Below, piece by piece: positions 1 to 6,213 of a stretch of DNA of 7,285 bases; position 1 is the stretch's first letter, and each line of letters begins with the position of its first letter. The position numbers were made by a program, and so were the translations under genes. Below the pieces are notes generated by a model. That model did no database searches and was not told the DNA's origin. It saw nothing but the letters and a program-made list of their open reading frames with translations. Source of the stretch: Alphaproteobacteria bacterium (lineage in GTDB: Bacteria; Pseudomonadota; Alphaproteobacteria; Rhodospirillales; Rhodospirillaceae). Where the stretch lies: the NCBI GenBank assembly GCA_003250275.1, contig QKGW01000148.1, forward strand, positions 1 through 7,285, given 5' to 3'.

Positions 1-657
1 CTTCTGCCCGAGGGTGCCGATCACCACGCCGACGGTCGTGCCTTCGTCCTCCAGCACCGGCCCCTGCTCGATGTGCGCCTCGAAATACGCGCCGACCGGA
101 TGCCCGGTGACCGCGCGCGGCCCGGCGAAGCCGATGCGGTTCAGTTCGTCGCCGACCGAAAGCCCCTCGTCGTCGACCTTCGCCAACGTCTCGGCGAGGC
201 CGAACTGGCCGGTGAACACTCCCGAGCCCATCATGCACGGCGGGAAGCGCGAGCCTTCCTCGTTGGTCCAGGCGACCACCTCGACCGGGGCCTCGGTCTC
301 GATCCCGAGGTCGTTGAGGGTGCGGATCGCTTCGAGCCCCGCCATCACGCCGAAGCAGCCGTCGAACTTGCCGCCGGTCGGCTGGGTATCGATGTGCGAG
401 CCCATCATCACCGGCGGCAGGTCCGGGTTCCGGCCCGGCCGGCGGGCGAAGATGTTGCCGATCGCGTCGACCTCGACGGCGAGCCCGGCCGCCTCGCACC
501 AGCCGATGAACAACCGCCGCGCCTGCCCGTCGAGTTCGGTGAGCGCGAGGCGGGCAACGCCGCCCTTCGGCGTCGCGCCGATCTGCGCGAGGTCCATCAG
601 GGATTGCCAGAGGCGATCGCCATCGACCGCGAGGTTGGCGAGCGGAGTATTCGACAT
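1..657 (-). CDS. M20-family N-carbamoyl-amino-acid hydrolase / beta-ureidopropionase-like amidase (3' part outside window)
   Basis: Cytoplasmic binuclear-metal amidohydrolase of peptidase family M20 (HyuC / AmaB / allantoate amidohydrolase / beta-ureidopropionase group), expected to cleave a ureido or amide bond and release an amino acid, ammonia and CO2. The 219 visible residues are the N-terminal half of a protein normally about 410-420 aa; the gene runs off the left edge with no stop. Visible motifs: GSHIDTQPTGGKFDG at residues 86-100 (metal ligands H88 and D99), TNEEGSRF at 131-138 (catalytic base E133, metal ligand E134), and EAHIEQGP at 193-200, which carries the conserved His and Gln. 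The last metal-binding His lies outside the window. The start ATG follows an AAAGGAAG ribosome site and lies 15 bases after the livF stop, so it is the last visible operon gene. No signal peptide is seen. The DTQPTGGKFDG form recalls beta-ureidopropionase-type members more than L-carbamoylases, but this is from memory. Family is nearly certain; the substrate is not. Confidence 0.9.
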   Translation of the reverse strand, partial: MSNTPLANLAVDGDRLWQSLMDLAQIGATPKGGVARLALTELDGQARRLFIGWCEAAGLAVEVDAIGNIFARRPGRNPDLPPVMMGSHIDTQPTGGKFDGCFGVMAGLEAIRTLNDLGIETEAPVEVVAWTNEEGSRFPPCMMGSGVFTGQFGLAETLAKVDDEGLSVGDELNRIGFAGPRAVTGHPVGAYFEAHIEQGPVLEDEGTTVGVVIGTLGQK

Positions 658-672
658 TTGGCTTCCTTTCGT

Positions 673-1371
673 TCAGCCGTTCAGCGCGAGGTAGCGGTCC
701 CGCACCGAATGATCCGCCGCGAATTCGGCGGCGCTGCCGGCATAGGCGATCCGGCCCTGTTCGAGGACATAGTGGCGGTCGGCGAGCTTTTCGCACACCG
801 CGAGGTTCTGCTCGACCAGAAGCACCGACATGCCGGTGCGCTTGATGTCGATCAGCACCTTGACGATCTCGTCGACGATCACCGGCGCGAGGCCTTCGGT
901 GGGTTCGTCGAGGAGCAGGAGCTTGGGGTTGTTCAAGAGCGCGCGGGCGATCGCGAGCATCTGCTGCTCGCCGCCCGAGAGCGCGTTGCCGCCGTTGCGG
1001 CGGCGCTCGTAGAGCCGGGGGAAGAGGTCGTAGACGTCGGAGAGCTTCCACCAGCCGTCGCGCACCGCGATGCGGAGGTTTTCCTCGACCGAAAGCAGGC
1101 CGAAGATGCCGCGATGCTCGGGCACCAGCGCGATCCCGGCGCGGGCGATCTCGTAGATCTCCCGCCCGATCATGTCCTTGCCCTCGAAGCGGATCGCGCC
1201 CGACTTCGGCCGCACGATCCCCGAGATGCTCCGGAGCGTGGTGGTCTTGCCCGCGCCGTTGCGGCCGAGGAGCGTGATCAGCTCGCCCTCGCCGATTTCG
1301 AGCGAAACGCCTTCGAGGACGTGGCTCTTGCCGTAGAAGGAATGGATTTCCGCGACTTCCAAGAGCGCCAT
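673..1371 (-). CDS. livF: LivF-type ATP-binding protein of a branched-chain/hydrophobic amino acid (HAAT) ABC transporter
   Basis: One of two cytoplasmic ATPases that power the LivHM permease; 232 aa, normal for LivF. In order: Walker A GRNGAGKTT (residues 36-44), a Q-loop region replaced by the LivF-typical VPEHRGIFGLLSVEENL (about 83-99), ABC signature LSGGEQQ (131-137), Walker B LLLLDEPTEGLAP (151-163), and VEQN with Gln188 in place of the H-loop His, which is normal for LivF. The start is chosen at MALLEV because the frame further upstream is only livG read out of frame. This ATG shares one base with the livG stop (TGATG) and has a GGGGAGG-type ribosome site just before it. That arrangement suggests translational coupling with livG. 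All catalytic motifs are intact. The exact ligand imported cannot be read from this subunit. Confidence 0.96.
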   Translation of the reverse strand: MALLEVAEIHSFYGKSHVLEGVSLEIGEGELITLLGRNGAGKTTTLRSISGIVRPKSGAIRFEGKDMIGREIYEIARAGIALVPEHRGIFGLLSVEENLRIAVRDGWWKLSDVYDLFPRLYERRRNGGNALSGGEQQMLAIARALLNNPKLLLLDEPTEGLAPVIVDEIVKVLIDIKRTGMSVLLVEQNLAVCEKLADRHYVLEQGRIAYAGSAAEFAADHSVRDRYLALNG

Positions 1372-2123
1372 CAGCCCGCCTCCCCGAGATAGGCCGCGCG
1401 CACCCGTTCGTCGGCGCGCACCGCCTCGGGCTTGCCCTCGACGAGGATCTGCCCGCGGCTCATCACCGTGATCGTGTCGCTGATGCTCATCACGATGCCC
1501 ATGTTGTGCTCGATCAGCATCACCGTGTGGTCCTTGCCGAGTTCGGCGATCAGGTGGGTCATCACCGGAATGTCGTCGATGCCCATGCCCGAGGTCGGCT
1601 CGTCGAGAAGCAGCAGCTTCGGCTCGCCGCACAGCGCCATGCCGACTTCGAGCACGCGCTGCTGGCCGTGCGAGAGGTCGCCCGCCGCGGTGTCGGCCTT
1701 GGCGGTGAGGTTGAGGCGCTCCATGATCCGCTCGGCGCGCTCGATATGCGCCCGGCCCGCCGCGACCGAGCGCCAGAACGCGAGCGCGCGGTCGCCGTCG
1801 CGCCCCTGGCTCGCGAGGCGAAGGTTCTCGCGCACGCTCAGGTTCTGGAACAGGCTGGTGACCTGGAAGCTGCGCGCCATGCCGATGCCGACGCGCGCGT
1901 GCGCCGGGCGGCGGGTGATCTCCTGGCCGTCGAAGACAATGTCGCCCTCGGTCGGGCGGCGGCCGCCGGTGAGGCAGTGGAACAGCGAGGTCTTGCCCGC
2001 GCCGTTCGGCCCGATCACCGAGTGGATGGTCCCCGCCTTGACCCGCAGGCTGACCCCGTCGACGGCGCGGAAGCCGCCGTAGGCGAGCGCGAGATCGCGG
2101 GTTTCGAGAATGTAGCCGCTCAT
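1371..2123 (-). CDS. livG: LivG-type ATP-binding protein of the HAAT ABC transporter
   Basis: Second cytoplasmic ATPase of the importer, expected to pair with LivF; 250 aa, normal length. Y15 is the likely A-loop aromatic. Walker A GPNGAGKTS lies at residues 38-46, the LivG-typical ARSFQVTSLFQNLSVRENL Q-loop region at 83-101, signature LSHGQ at 150-154, Walker B LLLLDEPTSGMG at 170-181, and H-loop His206 in LIEHNM. The signature is followed by LEVGMAL where many LivG proteins have LEIARAL, a mild variant. The ATG overlaps the livM stop by four bases (ATGA) and is preceded, inside livM, by a strong AAGGAGG. It belongs with livH, livM and livF to one transport complex, and is intact. Confidence 0.96.
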   Translation of the reverse strand: MSGYILETRDLALAYGGFRAVDGVSLRVKAGTIHSVIGPNGAGKTSLFHCLTGGRRPTEGDIVFDGQEITRRPAHARVGIGMARSFQVTSLFQNLSVRENLRLASQGRDGDRALAFWRSVAAGRAHIERAERIMERLNLTAKADTAAGDLSHGQQRVLEVGMALCGEPKLLLLDEPTSGMGIDDIPVMTHLIAELGKDHTVMLIEHNMGIVMSISDTITVMSRGQILVEGKPEAVRADERVRAAYLGEAG

Positions 2124-3091
2124 TCCGCCGCCTCCTTGCGCCGCGCGAGCAGCGATTCGACGCCGCCCCACAGGCCGCCGCGCAGGAACATCACCAGAAG
2201 GATCAGGCCGACGCCGAGCAGAAGCGGCCAGCGCGGCCAAATCGCCGAGAGGATTTCGCCGAGCAGCACGAAGGTGCCCGCACCGAGCAACGAACCGAAC
2301 AGCGAGCCGGTGCCGCCGATCACGGTCATGATCACGATGTTCTCGGACATCTGCATCGCGACGTTGTCGAGGGGCACGAAGTTGATCAGCATCGCGTAGA
2401 GCGCGCCCGCGAGCGCGGTCACCGCGCCCGAGAGGGTGAAGGCGAGCATCTTGTAGTGGCGGGTATCGAAGCCGACCGCCGCGGCGCGGGTCTCGTTCTC
2501 GCGGATCGCGACGAGAGTGCTGCCGAACGGGCTGTCGATCACCCGCCGCGCGCCGATGTAGACGAGGAAGAACAGCGCCGCGACGAAGGCGTAGTAGGCC
2601 CCCGCGCCGTGGAGATCGGCGAGGGTGATGCCGAACAGCGCGAGCGGCGGGCGCGGCACGTCGAGCAGGCCGTTGTCGCCGCCGGTCCAGTCCGCGAGCG
2701 TGTAGGCGAGGAAGTAGCCCATCTGCGCGAGCGCGAGGGTGAGCATCACGAAGTAGATGCCGGTGCGGCGGATCGCGAGCCAGCCGACCGCGGTGGCGAT
2801 CGCCGCCCCCGCCGCGATCGCGACGAGAAGCGCCGAGATCAGGCCGAGGTGGCCGTGGATCATCGCGAGCGAGGCGAGATACGAGCCCGCGCCGAAGAAC
2901 AGCCCCTGGCCGAACGACAGCAGGCCGCCGTAGCCGAGCAGCAGGTTGCAGGCGAGCGCCGCCATCGCGAAAATCACGATTTCGGTGGCGAGGGTCGCCG
3001 AGGGCAGGACGATCGGCAGCAGAATCAGCACCGCCAGCACCGCGACGGTGGTGCCGCCCCACACGGCCTTGGGATCGGGAAGACGCAGCAT
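2120..3091 (-). CDS. livM: LivM-type permease of the HAAT ABC transporter
   Basis: Inner-membrane channel subunit, partner of LivH; 323 aa, typical of LivM. After a short polar N-terminus, hydrophobic segments begin around residue 15. The LivM core NLLLGYGGLLSFGQGLFFGAGSY follows, then further membrane spans to the GGLWGG motif near the C-terminus. The cytoplasmic ATPase-coupling loop is recognisable as a stretch around AIRENETRAAAVGFD. The C-terminal tail is charged (RRKEAAE). The start MLRLPDPK lies 2 bases after the livH stop and is preceded by GGAGGG within the end of livH. The same frame stays open without a stop far upstream through livH and the binding-protein gene, but that extension translates to low-complexity, Arg/Gly-rich sequence and is not coding. 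The stop overlaps the livG start. Confidence 0.95.
   Translation of the reverse strand: MLRLPDPKAVWGGTTVAVLAVLILLPIVLPSATLATEIVIFAMAALACNLLLGYGGLLSFGQGLFFGAGSYLASLAMIHGHLGLISALLVAIAAGAAIATAVGWLAIRRTGIYFVMLTLALAQMGYFLAYTLADWTGGDNGLLDVPRPPLALFGITLADLHGAGAYYAFVAALFFLVYIGARRVIDSPFGSTLVAIRENETRAAAVGFDTRHYKMLAFTLSGAVTALAGALYAMLINFVPLDNVAMQMSENIVIMTVIGGTGSLFGSLLGAGTFVLLGEILSAIWPRWPLLLGVGLILLVMFLRGGLWGGVESLLARRKEAAE
2131..2137 (-). promoter_or_regulatory. Strong ribosome binding site for livG inside the end of livM
   Basis: The minus strand reads AAGGAGG, fully complementary to the anti-Shine-Dalgarno core, 7 bases before the livG ATG. It lies within livM coding sequence and fixes the livG start. 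It would let ribosomes reload at the ATGA overlap. Confidence 0.8.
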
Positions 3092-3093
3092 CT

Positions 3094-3954
3094 TCAGGCC
3101 CTCCCGAACAGGCCGTAGGGCCTGAGCAAAATCACCGCCGCCATCGCGCCGTAAATCATCAGGCTCGCTCCCTCGGGCCAGATCGTGGTCATCAGGCTCT
3201 GCACCAGACCGATCAGCAGGCCGCCCACGAGCGCGCCGCCGAACGAGCCCATGCCGCCGATCACCACCACGACGAAGGCGATGCCGAGCACCTCGGGCCC
3301 CATGAACGGATGCGCGCCGCGGATCGGGCCGGAGAGCACGCCGGCGAGCCCGGCGAGCCCCACCCCGAGGGCGAAGGTCAGGGAGAACAGTTTGTAGATG
3401 TCGGCGCCGAGCAGCGAGACCATCTCGGTGCTTTCGGAGCCCGCGCGCACCAGCGCGCCGAAACGGGTGCGCTCCAGCAGCAGCCAGAGCAGAAAGCCGA
3501 TCACCGCCGAGAACAGGATCAGGAACAGGCGGTATTTCGGGTACGCGAACTTGCCCATGATCACCACGCCCTGGAGCACGTCGGGCATCGGGATGCTCTT
3601 GCCGATCGGCCCCCAGATGATGATCGCGCCCTCCTGCAGGATCAGCGCGACGCCGACGGTGATGAGGATGTGGAAGGTGTGCGGTAGGTGGTAGACGCGG
3701 CGGATGAGGATCTTCTCCGCGCCCCAGGCGAGCGCCGCGACCGCGAGCGGCCCGACGAACAGCGCCAGCCAGAACTGCCCGGTCGCCGCGAGCAGCGAAT
3801 AGCAGAGGTAGCAGCCGAGCATGAAGAACGCGCCGTGGGCGAAGTTCACGAAGTTCAGCAGGCCGAAGATGATCGTGAGGCCCACCGAGATCAGGAAATA
3901 GATCATTCCCAACCCGAGGCCGTTGAGGATCTGGAAGAGGTAGAGATTGAGCAT
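3094..3954 (-). CDS. livH: LivH-type permease of the HAAT ABC transporter
   Basis: Inner-membrane channel subunit; 286 aa, standard LivH length. The N-terminus contains the diagnostic LivH stretch GLGMIYFLISVGLTIIFGLLNFVNFAHG, followed by multiple hydrophobic segments. A cytoplasmic loop (RTRFGALVRAGSESTEMVSLLGAD) matches the place where LivH proteins contact the ATPase. The C-terminus ends in the family-typical RPYGLFGRA. The ATG is preceded by GAGG at 5-base spacing. The gene starts 60 bases after the binding-protein stop, with a stem-loop in the gap, and is nearly contiguous with livM. Complete and undamaged. Confidence 0.95.
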   Translation of the reverse strand: MLNLYLFQILNGLGLGMIYFLISVGLTIIFGLLNFVNFAHGAFFMLGCYLCYSLLAATGQFWLALFVGPLAVAALAWGAEKILIRRVYHLPHTFHILITVGVALILQEGAIIIWGPIGKSIPMPDVLQGVVIMGKFAYPKYRLFLILFSAVIGFLLWLLLERTRFGALVRAGSESTEMVSLLGADIYKLFSLTFALGVGLAGLAGVLSGPIRGAHPFMGPEVLGIAFVVVVIGGMGSFGGALVGGLLIGLVQSLMTTIWPEGASLMIYGAMAAVILLRPYGLFGRA

Positions 3955-3975
3955 GAGCGCCTCGGGACGAGAGAC

Positions 3976-4001
3976 CCGGAGCGGCCCGAGGGCCGCTCCG
4001 G
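3976..4001 (-). promoter_or_regulatory. Perfect 11-bp intercistronic stem-loop between the binding-protein gene and livH
   Basis: CCGGAGCGGCC at 3976-3986 is the exact reverse complement of 3991-4001, with a 4-base loop. In the minus-strand transcript the loop reads CUCG, a YNMG-type stable tetraloop. It begins 13 bases after the binding-protein stop. It is followed by a pyrimidine-rich GTCTCTCGTCCC and not by a U-run, so it is a poor classic terminator. A role as a 3'-end stabiliser or partial terminator, letting binding protein exceed membrane subunits (as known for malE-malF), is inferred. Confidence 0.7.
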
Positions 4002-4014
4002 CGGGATCGGTGGA

Positions 4015-5217
4015 TCAGGCCATCTTGCAGAGGATCTTGTCGCCCTCGGGGAACGACTTGCCCGACGAGATCAGGGTCGCGTAGTCGTCGGGGTCCTTCA
4101 TCGCCGACTTCGCCTTGCCCTTCAGCAGGTAGTAGTCCTTGATCACCTGGTGGTCCTGGGCGCGGATCGTCTCCTTGCCGGTCGGGCCGTCGTAGGACAT
4201 CCCCTCCATCGCCTTGGCGACCGCCTTGCCGTCGGTGGAGCCCGCCTTCTTGATCGCGTCGAGGATCACCGTGGTGGAGATGTAGTCGGCGGCGAGCGGA
4301 TAGTTCGGGGTGATGCCGTAGGCTTCCTTCACCCGCTTCACCAGCGCGTTGTTCATCGGGGTATCGACCTGGTGCCAGTACTGCGCGCCGAGGTAGACGT
4401 CCTCGAGGATTTCCGGCCCGAGCGACTGGAACCAGTCGAGACCGGCGGTCCAGGCGACGAGGATGGTCATCTGCTGCTTGATGCCGAAGTTGATCGCCTG
4501 ACGCAGGCAGTTGGAGGCCTGACCGCCGAAGTTGAGGATCAGCAGCACGTCGGGCTGGGCCGCCATCGCGTTGGTGAGGTAGCCGGAGAACTCCTGCTCC
4601 TGGGTCGAGTGGTAGCTGTTGCCGACGTGCTCGATGCCGAGTTCCTTGAACAGGTCCTTGGCGGCGGTGAGCAGCGCCTCGCCGAACACGTACTGCGGCG
4701 TGATCGTGTACCACTTCTTCTTCTTCGGCAGTTCCTTGGCGAGCGGGCGCACGGTCTGGTGGATCGCGCCGTAGGTCGGAACCGTCCAGCGGAAGGTCGC
4801 CGAATTGCACTCGGTGCCGGTGATCTCGTCGGCGCCCGCCGGGGTCATGAACACGCCGCCGCCCTTGGCGACTTCCTTGCCTACCGCGAGCGCGGTCGAG
4901 GAGAGCGTGCAGCCCTGGAAGAACTTCGCACCCTGCTGCTGGATCGCTTCCTGGACCTTGCGCACCGCCTTGCCGGCGTTGCCTTCGGTATCGATGGTGA
5001 CGTAGGCGGGCTTGGCGCCGAGCACCGGGCCGAAGTCCTCGACCGCGAGCTTCGAGCCCATCTCGGCGAACTTGCCGTAGCTCGCGAACGCGCCCGACAC
5101 CGATTTCAGGCCGTGGATCGTCACCGGCGCGGCGGCGAACGCGGGCTTGAGGATCGCGGGGGCCGCCAGCATCGAGGTCGCGGCGAGACCGGTCTTGAGG
5201 AAGGAACGACGTTTCAT
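4015..5217 (-). CDS. Tat-exported periplasmic substrate-binding protein of the HAAT/amide ABC transporter (LivJ/LivK-like, type I)
   Basis: Periplasmic receptor that delivers ligand to LivHMGF; 400 aa, typical for Leu/Ile/Val-binding-like proteins of the Peripla_BP_6 type. The N-terminus MKRRSFLKTGLAATSMLAAPAILKPAFA is a twin-arginine signal (RRSFLK), a hydrophobic stretch and a probable signal-peptidase site AFA|A after residue 28, so export in the folded state is likely. The mature part shows family hallmarks: VTIHGLKSVSGAFASYGKFAEMGSKLAVEDFG at the start, GNAGKAVRKVQEAIQQQGAKFFQG, VFMTPAGAD, YVFGEALL, and LAADYISTTVILDAIKKAGSTDG near the C-terminus. The start is the ATG 5217, with GAGAGG upstream. 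It lies 32 bases after the regulator stop, in the same direction. The ligand cannot be read from sequence; the neighbouring M20 hydrolase suggests an N-carbamoyl amino acid or related ureide and not plain leucine. Confidence 0.93.
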   Translation of the reverse strand: MKRRSFLKTGLAATSMLAAPAILKPAFAAAPVTIHGLKSVSGAFASYGKFAEMGSKLAVEDFGPVLGAKPAYVTIDTEGNAGKAVRKVQEAIQQQGAKFFQGCTLSSTALAVGKEVAKGGGVFMTPAGADEITGTECNSATFRWTVPTYGAIHQTVRPLAKELPKKKKWYTITPQYVFGEALLTAAKDLFKELGIEHVGNSYHSTQEQEFSGYLTNAMAAQPDVLLILNFGGQASNCLRQAINFGIKQQMTILVAWTAGLDWFQSLGPEILEDVYLGAQYWHQVDTPMNNALVKRVKEAYGITPNYPLAADYISTTVILDAIKKAGSTDGKAVAKAMEGMSYDGPTGKETIRAQDHQVIKDYYLLKGKAKSAMKDPDDYATLISSGKSFPEGDKILCKMA

Positions 5218-5249
5218 GGGAAGCCTCTCGTTTGTTTGGATCGTGAACC

Positions 5250-6029
5250 CTACACGCCCCTTGAGGCCTCTCGGCCGGGGAATTCCAGAAGGAACGAATT
5301 GGCCATCTCGCCCTCGAGCGCCGACATGTGGCGCTCCGCATCGTGCATATGGGCAAGCATGATCGCCCGCACACGCGCGGCATCGCCTTCGCGGTACGCG
5401 GCGAGCAGCAGGCGGTGGTAGCCGACGTTCGAATCGCCGAACTGGTGGCGCTCGGGCACGTAGGCCTTCTTCAGCACCACGAGATCGCGCAGCATCTCGT
5501 TGAGGAAGCGGCCGATGAACGCGAGCAGCGGGTTCGGGCAGGCGTCGGCGAGGATGTTGTGGAATTCGAGTTCGAGGATGCGCTGGCGGTGCTGCTCCTC
5601 CTCGGTCTCCGGGTGGCGGCTGCACTCGGCGACGTTGTCCTCGAGTGCGGCGAACCGTTCCGGCGTGAGCCTGCCGGTGACGCTCGCGGCCAGCTCGGGC
5701 TCGACCACCTTGCGGATCTGGTAGACGCCCTCGCCGTCGAGATGGCGGAAATGCAGGAAGTTGCGGAGCATCCGCGAGGCGGGCTCGGGGTCGGCGTCGG
5801 CGAGGTAGGCGCCGCCGCCAGGACCGGTGCGCATCGTCACCAGCCCCTCGACCTGAAGCGCCTTCAACGCCTCGCGCACCGTGCCCTTCGAGCAGCCGTA
5901 TTGCGCGATCAGCTCCGGCTCGCTCGGCACCCGGTCGCCGGGCTCAAGACATTCGGCGACGATCAGGCGCTTCACGTCCTGAACGATGATGTCCGAAAGC
6001 TTGGTGCGGCGCAGAGGACGCGGCGGCAT
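5250..6029 (-). CDS. GntR-family transcriptional regulator, FadR/FCD subfamily
   Basis: DNA-binding regulator of 259 aa, probably a repressor of its own operon. Residues about 8-76 form a GntR winged helix-turn-helix, with the signature LEPGDRVPSEPELIAQYGCSKGTVREALKALQVEGLV and a Gly-rich wing (RTGPGGGAYL). Residues about 95-235 form an all-helical FCD ligand domain. Probable metal or ligand residues are E153 and H157 in ELEFH (many family members have Asp at the first position), H205 in GYHRLLLAAYREGD, and H227 in LAHMH. The start is set at ATG 6029, with GGAG 10 bases upstream. An in-frame TTG 9 bases earlier (6038) would sit directly against that GGAG and is therefore unlikely. First gene of the operon, just downstream of a perfect palindrome, which suggests autoregulation. 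The effector is unknown; FCD regulators often bind carboxylates or amino-acid derivatives. Confidence 0.93.
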   Translation of the reverse strand: MPPRPLRRTKLSDIIVQDVKRLIVAECLEPGDRVPSEPELIAQYGCSKGTVREALKALQVEGLVTMRTGPGGGAYLADADPEPASRMLRNFLHFRHLDGEGVYQIRKVVEPELAASVTGRLTPERFAALEDNVAECSRHPETEEEQHRQRILELEFHNILADACPNPLLAFIGRFLNEMLRDLVVLKKAYVPERHQFGDSNVGYHRLLLAAYREGDAARVRAIMLAHMHDAERHMSALEGEMANSFLLEFPGREASRGV

Positions 6030-6054
6030 CGGGCCCAATCTCCGGATGGGGTGA

Positions 6055-6070
6055 ATTTATCCGGATAAAT
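6055..6070. promoter_or_regulatory. Perfect 16-bp palindrome ATTTATCCGGATAAAT, candidate GntR operator
   Basis: All eight base pairs match their mates. It lies 25 bases before the regulator ATG and directly after the predicted -10 box, so it would cover the transcription start. The size and symmetry fit a dimeric FadR-family repressor. That the operon's own regulator binds it is inferred from position. Confidence 0.7.
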
Positions 6071-6099
6071 ATCATAATTTTTCCGATGCGCACAATAAA
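6071..6099 (-). promoter_or_regulatory. Candidate sigma-70-type promoter for the operon
   Basis: The minus strand carries TATGAT at 6076-6071, one mismatch from TATAAT. The -35 region 17 bases upstream, TTTATT at 6099-6094, is a poor match to TTGACA. The predicted start of transcription, about 6064, falls inside the palindrome. The surrounding 6051-6130 has about 31% GC by hand count, in sharp contrast to the coding DNA. A weak -35 could mean activator help, but this is speculative. Confidence 0.5.
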
Positions 6100-6117
6100 A
6101 AGTCATCTGAATCGAAT

Positions 6118-6132
6118 GCACAATTTTTGTGC
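6118..6132. repeat. Inverted repeat GCACAA-TTT-TTGTGC, possible second protein-binding site
   Basis: Six-base arms match perfectly around a 3-base spacer. GCACAAT also occurs directly at 6090-6096, 28 bases away. It lies upstream of the operon -35 region and about 80 bases before the acyltransferase start, so it could serve either gene. No binding family is recognised from the sequence. Confidence 0.4.
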
Positions 6133-6213
6133 TGTCTTTTGCGCCATCCGCACCCCTCCCCTCGCCGCACCGCCGGGCGTACACTGGCGGGGTCTCCAAC
6201 GCCGGCCGCCGCC

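Noticed and set aside
73..1392. A 439-codon plus-strand open frame antisense to the hydrolase and livF
   Set aside because: Crosses the boundary of two well-supported minus-strand genes and has low-complexity Arg/Asp/Glu/Ala composition; a composition artefact.
1372..1632. Possible N-terminal extension of LivF
   Set aside because: The extra sequence is livG out of frame; MALLEV at 1371 aligns with normal LivF starts and has a ribosome site.
3955..4014. Rho-independent terminator ending the operon after the binding protein
   Set aside because: The stem is strong but no U-run follows on the minus strand, and livH with matching function starts directly after it; full termination is unlikely.
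2120..5383. A very long minus-strand open frame running from livM back through livH and the binding-protein gene
   Set aside because: Only the livM part (from 3091) has family motifs. The upstream part is Arg/Gly/Pro-rich frame-shadow sequence under two genes whose own frames are fully conserved; high GC removes stops.
3688..5421. A 577-codon plus-strand open frame antisense to livH and the binding protein
   Set aside because: Its translation is rich in Arg, Glu, Asp, Leu and Val without domain motifs, as expected opposite high-GC genes; the minus-strand frame is clearly the real one.
6030..6038. TTG start 9 bases upstream for the GntR regulator
   Set aside because: The only Shine-Dalgarno-like GGAG lies right against this TTG, with almost no spacer, while it is about 10 bases from the ATG at 6029.
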